A stretch of DNA of 64,000 bases from Bursaphelenchus xylophilus (Eukaryota > Nematoda > Chromadorea > Rhabditida > Aphelenchoididae). Within the stretch, counting starts at the first letter, position 1. Each line of letters opens with the position of its first letter. Positions 50,201 to 61,894 of the stretch are shown in pieces. A program made the position numbers and the translations under genes. The stretch spans positions 6,820,001-6,884,000 of the forward strand of contig CAJFCV020000006.1 of the NCBI GenBank assembly GCA_904066235.2, read 5' to 3'. Under the pieces are notes generated by a model. The model was not told the DNA's origin. It did not search any database and saw only the letters and a list, made by a program, of their open reading frames with translations.

Positions 50201-51384
50201 GCAATGGCTAGCCACCAACCATCCCGCCTTCCAAGAACAGTACATCGGATACAGTGTTCTGGAGAAGGTGATCCGCCAAAATGTTCACAAGGTATGTTAT
50301 TCATCTAAGCGTAATCCATTCAATATTTACAGATTGAACTCAGCCATTTGGGAGATACTTCGGACCCTAAAATGGTGCTGCCTAGAAAGAGCAAACTCTA
50401 TTCGAAGAAAGAACCATCGGATAAATTCATTTTGATCCTCGAGGGACGAGCCGTGGTAACCATTGGACAGGTAGGTGTGTTGTACAAAATCCAACGCGCT
50501 TTCTAGACTGATATGACCTTCGAAGCCGGTCCTTGGCACTGTTTTGGGAACGAATTACTAGACCGACTTCTCCAAGTGACCACCAATCTCAAAAGACCTC
50601 AAAGATCTCAAAGTCCAAGAAACTCGGAACCCACTTTAAATCCAGTTGGAACAAGTCCTTTCACTGATATCGACCTCAAAAAGGTCACCTTCATCCCGGA
50701 TTATACGGCAGTTATCAAGGACGATTGCACGTATCTGGAGATCAGTGCCCAGACCTATCTTTTGGCTTTCAAGTCCACTTTGATCAATAGAAACAGAGCC
50801 GACGGTAATGACCCCAGGGATTCTATTACCGAATTGGACAAATCTCATGACTCGGGGACGATACCGGTGAATAAAATTACATCAGAGGGCCTAGTGGAGG
50901 AAGACGTCGCTTTGGTGAGGACTAATGGTTCGCTCAGACGAAAAGACGTGAGTTTTGTTGTATCATCGTACGTTGCATACCGTATGGGACAAGTCGTTTC
51001 TTGGTCCCTTTTAATTGACCAAAAATATTTGATCTGACTTTTAACGGGCTCAATGAAAAGATAGGCCGCCCTCTCCGCTCGAATACCTGAGTTTTTAGCG
51101 TTTTGAGTCGGAATGACCGATGCAATCTTATTTCTTCATTCCGTGTGTCGTTATGCTTCTTGTATCAAAAAATATCTCATTTTGCTTGCCAAGTTCCAGA
51201 TATCTGAGATATTCAACAAAAAAACAAAAAATTGCTACTTAACATACAAACAAACGAAGTACCGTAATCTTTTGTCTTTCAGCTTGAACCTTCTCGGAAA
51301 CGGGCCAACAGTGTGAGTAGTAATCGATTGGCGAATGCCGAGGAGACGATCCCTTTATTCGGCGATAAGGCCGACTTGGTCTGA
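47289..51384 (+). CDS. CNNM (ancient conserved domain protein/CorC-type) Mg2+ transporter
   Basis: Plasma-membrane magnesium transport protein of the CNNM family, roughly 850 residues. A signal-anchor-like N-terminus ([19 protein letters not shown]) leads into the extracellular domain. The DUF21 membrane domain follows with [17 protein letters not shown] and the characteristic [14 protein letters not shown]. After an acidic helical bundle come the paired CBS domains: [46 protein letters not shown] and [16 protein letters not shown] cyclic-nucleotide-binding-homology domain is last ([14 protein letters not shown]...[11 protein letters not shown]). An intron of about 1 kb (48689-49682) splits the first CBS domain exactly as DD|VFML; it holds a 20-bp palindrome and nothing else recognised. 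The final exon gives a short basic/acidic tail ending FGDKADLV. C. elegans has five paralogues; I cannot assign which. Confidence 0.94.
49559..49578. repeat. Perfect 20-bp palindrome in a CNNM intron
   Basis: ATACCCGAAATTTCGGGTAT is its own reverse complement, with no spacer. It lies in the 1-kb CNNM intron about 100 bp before the acceptor. It could be a dimeric-protein site or a transposon footprint; nothing further supports either. Confidence 0.7.
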
Positions 51385-51852
51385 GTTTCTGAACCCTCTT
51401 CTGAATCTCGTGCCATCCCTATCTCCTTGCTCTCCTAGGACTCATGGATCTCCATATTTATGTATATTTTCCATTCTCATTACCCCGAGTACTCCCAATT
51501 TATCTGTAGCCAGGTCATCCTTTAATTGACATGTTTAATATCTACGGTAGATTGCATTTATTAAGTTTTTGTTGCCTCAAACTGGTCATCAGGACATGTG
51601 TTGATTGCCTTCGTATAATGGATGAAAGACTTCTACTTCCAATAATTGTTGATTGCTCATACTACAGCCTTATTACTCCCACCTTTTACTTTTGTATTGC
51701 AATATGTTAGGAATATATTTTAATAAAGATAACTCGACCAACGAATCTAAAGGATACCTTCTTTCTCCTCCATAACTCAAAGGGATTTCGCGGAACGGTT
51801 CTTACATTGTAAGCCATGTCGAAATAGTAAAAAGTAGGGGAAAGTCTCCAAT

Positions 51853-51954
51853 ATGTCGCAAAAAGATGGAAGACGTGCTTTGAGCGATGAAATGAGGGAT
51901 CTTTTAATTGACGAACCCTCAAAACTGGATCTAGACGATGGTGATGGTCAATAA
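51853..51954 (+). CDS. Possible 33-residue acidic/basic small protein upstream of FMO
   Basis: ATG 51853 opens a 33-codon frame beginning MSQKDGRRALSDEMRDLL and ending in an Asp/Gly-rich tail, with TAA at 51952-51954. AATAAA overlaps the stop region. The frame ends 70 bp before the flavin-monooxygenase ATG. It is hydrophilic, highly charged and helix-like, and matches nothing I know. It might be a real small gene, an upstream frame of the monooxygenase transcript, or chance. Confidence 0.3.
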   Translation: MSQKDGRRALSDEMRDLLIDEPSKLDLDDGDGQ

Positions 51955-52024
51955 AAAGGTGGAGAGAAACGCCGAATAAAAAAGAAATTCGCCAAACCTC
52001 TGAACTTATTATTCCTGGTGGACT

Positions 52025-53776
52025 ATGAGGGTTCTTGTGGTAGGAGCTGGAGCTTCAGGCCTGCCCGCCTTGAAAACGGCTTTGGAGTATGGCTTCGAAG
52101 CCAAATGTTTCGAACGCTCAGATCAAATTGGAGGGCTCTGGAGATACAAAGAAAACCCACTAAACGGTAAGAATACAGTACTCCGATTCAATATTACCGT
52201 TCAGATGAGGGAACTGTGATGAAAAGTACCGTCATCAACACTTCCAAGGAGATGACAGCTTATAGCGACTTTCCTCCGCTCAACGATGCTCCAAATTATA
52301 TGCACAACTCCGAGATGTACAAGTATCTACTCAGATATGCTGACCACTTCAATCTCAGACCCAAAATTTATTTCAAATATCAAGTATTAAATATCCAACG
52401 ATCGAAGGGATTCTCGGAGAACGGACAATGGAAAGTCAAATACGAGATCATGGAGTAAGTTGGAGTACTGTAGCCAAAACAGCAGCCATTCCAGGACAGG
52501 TGAGATCCTTGAAGAAACCTTTGATGGAGTTATGATTTGCACTGGCCATCATTCCATCCCCTATTTCCCTCCTCCTTTTCCTGGTCAAGAGAACTTCAGA
52601 GGGGAAATTATACACAGTAAAAGTTACAGAACTTGTAAAAGATTTGAGGACAAAGTAGTTGTAATTGTTGGGATAGGAAATTCGGGAGGAGACATTGCTG
52701 TCGAGTTGAGTAAAGTGGCCAAGAAAGTAGGTTTTGATTGCAATTACAGTAATCTTTAGGTCTACTTGTCTACTCGTAGTGGATCATGGATTATGAACAG
52801 GGTATGGGATTACGGAGAGCCCTCAGATCTCGCTCTTCTTAACAGATTCACCTTCTGGGTCAAAGGATTATCTCCATTGTGGCTTCAGAATCTGTAAGTT
52901 GTTGTCCCTTTATAAGGCTGCTCTAGTGTAATGGAAAATAAGATTAATCGACGGTTTGATCATGGTCGATTCGGAGTGAAGCCAAGTCATCGATTTTTGG
53001 AAGCACATGTCACGGTAAACGATGAGTTGCCCAACCGATTAATCAGTGGGACTGTTGTTGTAGGTGATTCCAATCGTATTTATTTCATTTAGATCAAACC
53101 AAACATTTCCAAATTCACAGAACGTGGAATTATTTTTGATGATGACACGGTAATCGAAGAGGTGGATATTGTGGTTTTTGCCACCGGCTATTCGTTTAAC
53201 ACTGATTTGGTAGAAGGTGGGAGTCTTATCAAAGTGGAGAACAACCGCGTCCTCCTCTACAAGTTCATGTTTCCCCCTCAACTCGCTCCAAAGAATTCTT
53301 TGGCCATTATTGGACTAATTCAGCCCACTGGCAGCATTATGCCGATCTCTGAGATGCAATGCCGAGTGTTCTGTGCTCAGTTAGCTGGGGATGTGACCCT
53401 TCCATCACAATTTAAAATGACTCAGGATGCCTTAAAAACAAATGTCGACAACAGCAGAAGATTCATTGACAGACGACGGCACACTCTTCAAGTGTTTTAC
53501 GTGAATTATATGGACAGTTTGGCCAACTTGATTAAAGTAAAGCCAAAGATCTTTAGGACAGTGCTGACTGATCCTGCGCTGGCCAAACATCTCATCTTCC
53601 ATGGTCTAGTCCCTTATCAATACAGACTCCATGGAAAGTATTCGTGGTCGGAAGCAAGAAAGAATATAATCGAATTCGATAAACGAGTTTTTGAATGCAC
53701 GCGGACCAGGATAACTAAGGAAACCGCCCAGGCCAAACCCAAGGGCCGATGGGATCTCTTCAGATTGGTCTTCTGA
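52025..53776 (+). CDS. Flavin-containing monooxygenase (FMO)
   Basis: FAD- and NADPH-dependent monooxygenase oxidising soft nucleophiles, normally on the ER membrane. Seven exons give about 520 residues. The N-terminal FAD-binding motif is VLVVGAGASGLPALKT, followed by KCFERSDQIGGLWRY. The family region (YPPFPGQENFRGEIIHS form: FPPPFPGQENFRGEIIHSKS), the NADPH motif VVIVGIGNSGGDIAVEL and the ATGY motif (VVFATGYSF) are all present. The C-terminus ends DLFRLVF without a long hydrophobic anchor. The start is the first ATG of the FAD motif, so nothing precedes the beta strand; a few extra N-terminal residues may be missing. It is convergent with the ZP gene. Confidence 0.95.
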
Positions 53777-54066
53777 AGCCTTCGGTTTCTTTGTATCCAC
53801 AATTTTTATTATTGTCTCGTTAAAATATTGTACATAAATGAGCAGGGTGACGCCTGGCACGTCGTGGAACAGCAAGTTATCGTATCTCAATCTCCGTTCT
53901 AATTGAGAAAAGCCTCCAAAAGTAAACGTTTTTATTATTACTACTTAATATTAGGTCATGGAATGTCTGTGGATCGAATGAACATTAAAAGGCGCTTAGA
54001 AATTGACTGCTTCTGCGTTATTTCGCCTTAAAATCATAAGGATTACTTCAAAGAAAAAAATTAAAC

Positions 54067-55264
54067 CTACCATCTCAACATGAGAACAATTACCCCCAGG
54101 GCAAACGAGACGGCAGCTAGAATAGTTAAGACAAACGCAAAAAGCAGGGACTCCAAACAATTGGCCCGCCCATCCTTCCCAGGTTGCATTAACTCGACAG
54201 AGTTTTCTTTAGTTGCAGATGTTGGTGAAGCCGGCAAGATATCATCAGCCCCATTGGTCATTGTCAGACTCTGAAGAACACTCATGTTGTTGTCCACATG
54301 TCTCTTGAAGATATGGCGTTTCTTTACGCGGCCACAAGACGGTGGAGTTAGCCCTCGACATTCCCCTGAACTGATTTTACATAATTCAATGACACATTGG
54401 TAGTTGAGGACGGCTGTGTCACTAAACTTGTAGCCGAAAGTCTCAACACTAGCTCGTTTCCCGTTCAAGTCGTACACAACATCTGGCTGGATGATTGGAT
54501 CGATCGCACAACCATCAATGTCAAGCTGAATTTAAATTAAATAACCATCTCTGCCATACCAAATCAAACCGAAGACCTCTTCCATCATCGACTGTGCAAG
54601 AGTGAACAAGAAAGTTGTGAATCGGAGAGTTACACGACCAAACGTGGAAAATTCTATCACCAACATGTCCAAGTCTATATAAGGCAGCATTACCGTTCGT
54701 CTTAGTAGGTACTTACGACATCGGAGGGCCATCGGGAGAACCAGATCTAATGGAATATTCACATTCTGGACTGGGAACTGTGTTCATGAGTTCAGTAGTC
54801 GGGACTGAATCAATATCGATGACATTAGAGAGCCTCTTAACGCTCTTGAAGAAACACATGCATCTGTAAGCTCGGTCGGCTTTGGTCACAAATGTCCCGT
54901 GGAATGAGACAACAATGGTCAGTGAAACCATCATGCCCTGGAGGATAAACCTTTTCTACTTCGGCCTTACCTCAATGGAGCCCGACACCCTTTGCCGCGA
55001 CATCGTGCAGTCTCCGTTTTGTATCATAACGGATACCGTAGATTGGTCCGCATTCCTTGCAAAATTTCGTGAACATTTCTCATCTTCAGCCTGTCCTTGT
55101 ACATACACCCTGCCAGTAAACGGCTTTTTGGTTTTGAATGTCAAGGAGACCATTCCTTCTTCACATTCGACCTCAGGTTCTCCCGTGAGCTCATTATCGA
55201 TGGCAAAGTGGGCGAATGTCCCCAGAAATAAAAAATAGACTACGCCACAACTAAACCCCCTCAT
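54067..55264 (-). CDS. Cuticlin-like ZP-domain membrane protein
   Basis: Secreted extracellular-matrix precursor of the nematode cuticlin type. It has a signal peptide (MRGFSCGVVYFLFLG) and the ZP-N half (ECEEGMVSLTFKTKKPFTGR, YVQG, then CSRNF...C). The ZP-C half carries IFHVWSCNSPIHNFLVHSC, TVDDGRGL and GCAIDP. A furin-type cleavage site, RVKKR, lies near 54315-54330. The C-terminus is a hydrophobic anchor, LLFAFVLTILAAVSFALGVI. Cleavage before the anchor would release the ZP module for polymerisation in the cuticle. Four exons are inferred. I cannot say which cut/cutl gene it corresponds to. Confidence 0.9.
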
Positions 55265-55488
55265 TCCAACCTCCAGGAATCACTAAGACGGAATCCGAAT
55301 TACCTTCACCTCAACCCCGGATGATTCTTATCTACAAAACCGACTTCACACGAAAAACTAGGTCAAATTCCCAAAAAAAAACAATGGCGACCTCAGGCCA
55401 CCCCCCTCCCCTTACGCATTCCTCGCGGAATCTCTCCGACAAATCAGCCATAATAACAAAAAGTTTTATCAACAACGCATATAACAAT

Positions 55489-56653
55489 TTACGATTTGTG
55501 GATGAGTTCTCGCTGACGGGCCTTTTCGATCTTGTTAGCACGAGCTTGAGAGCGCTGAGACATGATACCGCCACCCCAGTTCTTGCGGAGTTCATCCCCT
55601 CGTTCATTGAAGTTGGCAGTCGCAACCTCGGTAACGTTCTTCAGCAGGGTTCTGTGCTCACTAAAAATACAAAAGATTAAAATGATTTACAGATTGTTTT
55701 GTCATAATCCCAAAAAACTTACGGAAGCACATCGGTAAGGGCGATGGCAGCGCAGTTCTTGCGGTGGACAACTTGACCAAGACGAGCCTTCCCCTTAACA
55801 ATAACGTACGGGACATCAAAACGGCGGCACAAAGCGGGGAGGAACAAAACAATCTCCAGAGGATCAACATCATGAGCAATAACGACTAAGGAAGCCTTCT
55901 TGTTTTCGATGAGCTTAGTAACATTGTTGATGCCAAATCTGACTCCACCGGGTCTCTTGGTGACAGTCTCAGGCTTGCCAGCCTTTCTCTCCTCAGCTCG
56001 CTTTCGAAGTCGTTCCTTCTTCGCCTCATCGGTCTCTGGTCGGTACTTGTCCAAGAGTTCGAACACCTTACGAGCTAAAAATCGAAAAGATAGAATAACA
56101 ATAGTAACCTACCGTTGTTCTTCTCAAGAGCCAAGCGGAACTGGTTGATCGGTGGGGGAATCTTCAGACGCTTTTGAAGAACGGCCTTCTGGCGTTGAAG
56201 ACGGATGTATTTCGGCCACTTCACAAACCGGGTAAGATCGCGCTTGTGCTGGATATCCTGACCTAAGAATATAATAATAAAACCCGTATACATACAGAAG
56301 AATAATTACACAAAATTTGTCGAGTCTTGTAAGAACAAAGGAAACTACGCTTTCAATCCTCGCAAAGTGTAAAACTCGTATATTTTTTGGTGCAAGTCAC
56401 CAGAAAAGCAAAAATATTCGATTCCAATGTGAATTACACCATAATCTAACAATTGACACTCAAGATCAGCTAAACATACCAATTCCAAAGCTTCGTGTGC
56501 GCTTTTCGAACAGTGAGGTCTTCTCCTCCTTCTTGGCATCAGTCTTTCTCAACTGTGCCGGTGGTGGGGCGACTTTTTTCGTCTTCCTGACGGTTTTCTT
56601 CACCTAGAAGCAACAAATTTGAATAAAATCAACTAACATCCATCACATACCAT
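55489..56653 (-). CDS. RPL7A: 60S ribosomal protein L7a (eL8)
   Basis: Large-subunit ribosomal protein. The start codon sits alone in exon 1 (ATG 56653, then GTATGT), a common arrangement for ribosomal protein genes. The following exons encode the basic N-terminus ([20 protein letters not shown]), [32 protein letters not shown], then the L7Ae fold: [51 protein letters not shown] and [14 protein letters not shown]. The last exon ends RQRELIHKS. It is divergent from the glutaredoxin-like gene, sharing a promoter region of about 170 bp. Its stop is 225 bp upstream of the ZP gene start on the same strand. Confidence 0.97.
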
Positions 56654-56819
56654 TTTTGTACGATGAGGATCACCTCTCAAATGAGCCAAAAGAATTTCTC
56701 TTTTACACCCTACGTTTTCCGTGCAAGTACCGTATTTTTTTACCGCGAATTTGAAATTGTTGTTGCGAAATGTCAGTATTGACTCCAAAAAACTCGTTGC
56801 AAAAAAATAAAATAAAGAT

Positions 56820-57154
56820 ATGGGAATGTTTTTGTCAAAGTTATCCTTCAGCTCCCAAAAAGTACTACGGTTACTGACGTCGGATCATTGCAGCTTATGT
56901 TTTCATTTTAAGGATGATCTAGATCGATATTTAAAGAAGAACAACTTAAATGTAAAGGTTGATTATGTGGATATAAGATCCGATAACACATTGTTTGAAG
57001 TAAGTTGTACAGGTGAATTGATGTTTGCCTTTAGAAATACAAGTACGAAGTCCCTGTTTTATTAATCAACGAGAGGTTTGTCCTTAAACATCGGTTTAAT
57101 CGAGTTCAATTCGAAGAAGTTCTAAGACAACTGCAAGGCCAAACCGAAGAATAG
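56820..57154 (+). CDS. Glutaredoxin-like thioredoxin-fold protein (C5orf63/YDR286C type)
   Basis: Small thioredoxin-fold protein of about 99 residues in two exons split near 57000. The redox motif CSLC sits in LLTSDHCSLCFHFKDDL, in place of the glutaredoxin CPYC. The second exon adds YKYEVPVLLINE, holding the cis-proline typical of the fold. Family members (glutaredoxin-like, PF05768) have poorly known roles, probably redox or metal handling. An AATAAA at 57239-57244 lies only 48 bp before the next gene's ATG, so the pair may form an operon. Confidence 0.85.
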
Positions 57155-57238
57155 GTATACAGGGGGTTCCGATAATTATCAACGTACAGTTAATTTATCT
57201 GAGGAAGTTCTCTATGTATGTTTTAAACTCGTTGTCTG

Positions 57239-57291
57239 AATAAATTACTATTTCAACATTTATTATATAAGATGTTTAGATTCAGTGCATT
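57239..57291 (+). promoter_or_regulatory. Intercistronic polyA signal and trans-splice acceptor before TASP1
   Basis: AATAAA at 57239-57244 is followed by a T/A-rich stretch and the acceptor TTTAGATTCAG ending at about 57285, six bases before ATG 57292. This spacing is what nematode operons show between upstream 3' end formation and downstream spliced-leader addition. Inference from layout only. Confidence 0.45.
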
Positions 57292-58339
57292 ATGATTGCT
57301 GTCCATTGTGGTGTCGGGAATCATCTGGAAAATACTGACAAACTGTGTGCTCAATCTATCAAAGAGAGTGGTAATGAGTGTGTTAATGCAGTAATGGTAA
57401 ATTCGTTAAGGTAAATTATTGTATTTTTAGTTCCTAGAGAAGGATCCTCGGACAAACTGCGGAATTGGATCAAGTTTGACGAAAAATGGAAATGTGGAAT
57501 GTGAAGGGGCTTATATGAAGTCAGATGGTCTCCTTTTTGGAGCTGTTGGTGCATTATCCAACTGCTTCCATCCGAGTTTGTTATCAAAGAATCTTGTTTT
57601 ATCATCCCATAATGGCAACCTAATATGGCCAATGGTAGTTGTGGGTAAAGGAGCGGATTCCCTGGCTGTTGAAATGAATGTTCCCACTTGCACTCAACAA
57701 GATTTGATTTGTAAAACTTCTGAATTGGCAGCTAAACGAGCCCGCTTACAACTGGAATCATTTGATACTGTTGGAAGTATAAGTATCTCGGTAAGTACCG
57801 TCTGCCTTGTAAGATTTTCCGCAGGAATCTGGAGAGTGTGAAGCGAGCATATCATCTGGAGGTGTCCTTATGAAAAAAGACGGGAGATTGGGACATTGTA
57901 CTGCATTTGGATCTGGAATTTGGGCCGAGCACAGGGAGGAAGCAAAAATGTCTGTTGCAATTACACTTTCTGGATGTGGGGAATGTATAGTAAGAACAAG
58001 ACTGGCAGAGAAGATAGCCGCAGGATTGTTCAACAAGTAGGGTAGCATCCCCGTTTGAATAAATTTTTTAGCCCCAATGACATCCCACTACAAGTAGTCG
58101 AATCATCAGTTCGGAAATATTTCGTTGACTCATCTGTACTCACACCTTATAGCTCATCGCAACGAAAAGTAGGCGGTCTCATTGGAGTCCAAATGGACGG
58201 AGCTTTCGAATTAATTGCTTTTCACAACACCAGGAATCTCCCTTTGGCTTATTCATCTGGCCACAAGATTAGAAGGCGAAATCTGATAGGATCAGATACG
58301 GAGTTTATTTATGAGGCTTTTCACGTCAATCCAAAATAG
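57292..58339 (+). CDS. TASP1: Threonine aspartase (taspase-1)
   Basis: N-terminal nucleophile hydrolase of the asparaginase-2 family that cleaves after aspartate in MLL-type and TFIIA substrates. The alpha part contains AVHCGVG, TNCGIGSSLTKNGNVECEGA and LLFGAVGALSN. Autocleavage should occur at the FDTVGS motif, releasing Thr as the nucleophile. The beta part continues with ASISSGGVLMKKDGRLGHC, LSGCGE and VRTRLAEK, then KVGGLIGVQMDG. About 310 residues, shorter than human TASP1 because the loop before the cleavage site is reduced. Trans-splicing from a site just upstream is likely. Confidence 0.92.
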
Positions 58340-58942
58340 AAGAAAAAATTTCCCGCCCCTTTTTTGGTGATTCGTTCAAAATCCGATAAAACGCATTTTC
58401 TTATCTTTCTTCTTCCTTTTCGAGAAAAAAACAATTATTTCGGGCGAGAAAAAGTGCCGATAATTTCGCGACATTTCGTCTCTCTTTTAAACCAATGAAA
58501 ACGGTACGAAGTTTCGAAACGGTTCAGGAAATGCGCTGGATTGACGTGCTTTTACAATAAATAATTGAGATACTTCTTAGTTTCCTGTAGGGATTTGAAC
58601 CGAAAAGAGACTAGTTGGAGGTTACGCCATCAGTTATTCTAACGTTGTGTTCTGCGGGCAGATGGTAGAAGAGATGCCGAAGTCAATTCAAATAAACGTT
58701 GCCAAGAATCAGTTGTCAAGGCGGGTCTATTCAGAGATGGGGCCATGGGGGATTGGCGCTCCTTTCCTACTTATCCCTTCGACTGGCCGACAGTTGCCCT
58801 TTTTATGCCTTATTCGATAAAAAGGACGGCATTCTCTTTTTTTCGTCTATTGAGTGCGCCGGAAATCGGGGTGGATGTGTTGGTCAGAGGGGTGTTGTTA
58901 TCACCAAGTAGCCGGAGTCCCCTTACTGCATTCTTCTGGAGA
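58340..58942. other. Intergenic region between TASP1 and carboxypeptidase genes
   Basis: About 600 bp. The frames at 58699-58911 and upstream of the carboxypeptidase ATG look like 5' UTR or promoter. No other feature is recognised. Confidence 0.3.
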
Positions 58943-61894
58943 ATGCCTCACTGGTGGCTATTTTGTTTGTTTTGTCCCGTAATCTCCACCACTAATCCTT
59001 ATCTCAGCAATGATGAGGTGAGTTCGAAACTTACAGTAATGGTAAAAGTTAGTACGAAGATAAAATTACGTTGTAGGATTTGATAAAATCATACGAGAAC
59101 AAGAAATGGGTTAAAAATTACGATGACATCCGACTTTTGGTTGCCAAATTCTGGGAACCATCATCCTCCGCCATCAACAAACATCACGATTACTATGAGA
59201 CCACAAATTTTCTGAAGGTAACTATTTTTTTGTTATCGTACTTTAATTTTAGAACCTTTCTCTCCGCTTTCCTCATATCTGTACCTTGAATTCAATAGGC
59301 CGGAGTATTGAAGGACGAGAATTATGGGTCTTAACACTGGGGAAGATGCCCAAATATCATTTACCAGGCAGGCCAGAGTTCAAATATGTTGGAAATATGC
59401 ATGGGAATGAAGTCTTGGGTAAAGAATTGTTACTACATTTGGCATCAGTATTACTCAACAACTACGGAAAGAACAAATACATGACGAAAATGATGGATTC
59501 CATTAGAATTCATATACTCCCTTCCATGAATCCAGATGGATATGCTAAAGCCCAAGAAGGAGATGAAACGGGAACAAGGGTAAGTGTCGAAAGTAATCAT
59601 ATAAAATAATTTCGTCAGGGAAGAGAGAATGCAAATGGAGTTGATCTCAACAGGAATTTCCCTTCTCAAGATGCTTATCGAGCTCATTATCACCGGAGTA
59701 CGACCGAAATTCAGAAAGAGACCCAACTTATAATGCAATGGTCAAGAAGCATTCCTTTCGTTTTGTCAGCTAATCTACATTCAGGTAAATTTTGAGCTTC
59801 TAAAGATAACTTTTCAGGGACGGCCTTAGTAAATTATCCATTCGATGATGGGGTTGGGGAACGATCCAGGACCAAGGACAATGACCTCTTCGTCATGATT
59901 GCATATTCTTACGCAAGGGCTCATAAACGGATGTTCAAGAAGGTAATTCATATTTAAAATAGAGTAATATTATTAGGCGTAGAAGTATGATCGTGCCGTT
60001 TTCCGGCCCATAATTTCAATCAAAACAAAAAATTTTTACACTAAACCTTATCCAATTTTATATTCTATTATTAATTCCGAGGGGTTTGCACAATTTGGCC
60101 AACTTTCAAGTCCATCAAAGAAAATTTTTGGCTTTTTTGAAGCCATCTAAATATCAACCCAATTTTCGGCATCGTTGTATTCAACGAAGCGCTGCTGCCA
60201 CAGATCGTGTTACATCGGTCGAAACCAGTGATAATCTGAAAGTGCTGCGTCCGGAGAGTGTCGCGGGTGGGGTAAAACGTCCGAACTCGGCGGTTCTGGG
60301 GTGGCCTTGACCAGTTTTTCAACATTGGGTTTGGCGTCATCATGCAGCAAAATAAAAATTGGTCATACCGACCGCTTTTACCATATCTCTTGGTGGAGTT
60401 GCATCAAGTCTTGTTGACAACGGATGCCAGTAACCGTTTTGTCGGGTTTCAAGACCTCATAGAAAAGAAGATCTTGTTTTTGTCATCATATACAGAGCAA
60501 CACTTCCTTCCCGGTAATGTTGGACTGTGCGGTCGCTTGTGTTTCGGGTTGTCAAAATCGATCCATTGTTCTTCTCTGGTCACTAGACAATGCAAAAATG
60601 ACTTCCTTTCTGTCTGTCCATCAAAATTTTGTATGTTATCCATGTTGAGTTAGGTCAATCCATATGACACCCAACTCCCTTCTCTCTAGATCCTTCCCAA
60701 TTGTTCCAAACTGAGTGAAGCTCCTTTATGCAAGACGTGTAACATCACAGCTAGCTTTTCTTGCGCACCGGCATCGTGTTGTTTGCAATAATCTCCATAT
60801 TCAAATTTCTTACATGGGTTGGAAAATCACGGGATTTGAAACGATGAACCCTTTTCCGACGGAATTTTTTTACAGAGCACAACCACAGTAAGCTTCTGTA
60901 AGCGTTCCATGCGTCGACGGCGCTTTTGCTCACATTACATGTATAGAGGAAAATTCCCCGCAAATGGCATTTTTCTGGGACGAAAGTTGGTCATCTTTGA
61001 AGCTTCATAAAACCCGCTATTCTAAACCTAACCACACGAAGCATATATCGATAGACAGCGTTTTCAACGTTCTTTCAGGCGATATCAACAAGTTTTTACC
61101 AAAACTTTAACTCCACCTGTAAAAAAGGCGCAACTAAAAAAACGGCACGGTCATACTTCTACGCCTAATATTATAATAATATTATTACATATTATGCGAT
61201 GAATTAAAATGATCACAATATTTTTAGGGTGCCCGATGTCTAATAGAACATCTGAATGACCCCCTGGACCCTGATTTGGGTATAGTTAATGGGGCCAGCT
61301 GGTATGAAGTAACCGGCGGAATGCAGGACTGGAATTATGTGTTCGGGCACTGTTTTGAAGTAACGGTCGAAATGAATTGTGTCAAATTTCCGAAGGCGAA
61401 AGAGTTGTACGGATTCTGGGAAGATCACAAGTTCGCCCTGATACATTACATTTCCCTTACACATCAAGGTATCCATGGCTTTATTTTCGATGAACAGACC
61501 GGAAGAGGGGTACTCAATGTCACCATATCCGTCGGAAACGGGCCTCTAGTCGTCTACTCCTACAAGTATGGGGACTATTGGAGAATACTGCTGCCTGGGA
61601 CCTATAATGTAACTGCTTTTGTTATTTTTATACTTCTTTTCCGGTTCGAAAAATATAACAAAACATATTCAGGTGACGTTTGCCTGCGACAACTATTATC
61701 CACAACAACATACGGTAATAATCCCCGAACAAGGCCGAACTCTTTCGTTTAATATCACCATGAGACCTCACTCTTATCAAGTAGAGCATCGCAAAATGCA
61801 TAAAGCCTCGAACGTTGCCAACATTATTGGTTTATCTTCCTCACTGATCATCGCCTCAGGGCTTACACAAGGTGTTTTGAAACGGGTATTCTAG
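58943..61894 (+). CDS. M14B metallocarboxypeptidase (CPE/CPD/CPM type)
   Basis: Zinc carboxypeptidase removing C-terminal basic residues from peptides in the secretory pathway. The signal peptide is MPHWWLFCLFCPVIS. Zinc ligands are visible in YVGNMHGNEVLGKE (His, Glu) and SANLHSGTALVNYPFDD (His). Substrate-binding NGVDLNRNFP is present, and the catalytic Glu lies in FEVTVEMNCVKFP. After the catalytic domain a transthyretin-like domain follows (HGFIFDEQTGRGVLNVTISV...PGTYN|VTFACDNYYP). The C-terminus has a hydrophobic stretch (IIGLSSSLIIASGL), possibly an anchor. The intron 59944-61229 is large because a mariner transposon sits in it. Roughly 460 residues. In nematodes EGL-21 and the CPD proteins are candidates. 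Confidence 0.93.
59977..61165 (-). mobile_element. Decayed mariner transposon in a carboxypeptidase intron
   Basis: Length 1,189 bp, ends GGCGTAGAAGTATGATCGTG and, reversed, GGCGTAGAAGTATGACCGTG, inverted repeats of about 27 bp with one mismatch, flanked by TA. The minus strand encodes recognisable mariner transposase pieces in the right order. They are an N-terminal piece ending RFKSRDF (60963-60751), TREEQWIDFDNP (about 60580), HDDAKPN (about 60330) and a C-terminal HPRHSPDAALSDYHWF block. Stop codons and frame changes separate them, so the gene is dead. The usual GDEKW is REEQW here, so the first catalytic Asp is also changed. Confidence 0.88.

Noticed and set aside
57156..57190. TATACAGGGGGTTCC resembling a transposon end
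   Set aside because: Only one end is present and no inverted partner was found nearby.
58580..58640. GGTTCAAATCC on the minus strand, like a tRNA B-box
   Set aside because: The flanking bases do not form a T-stem or acceptor stem, and no anticodon arm was found.
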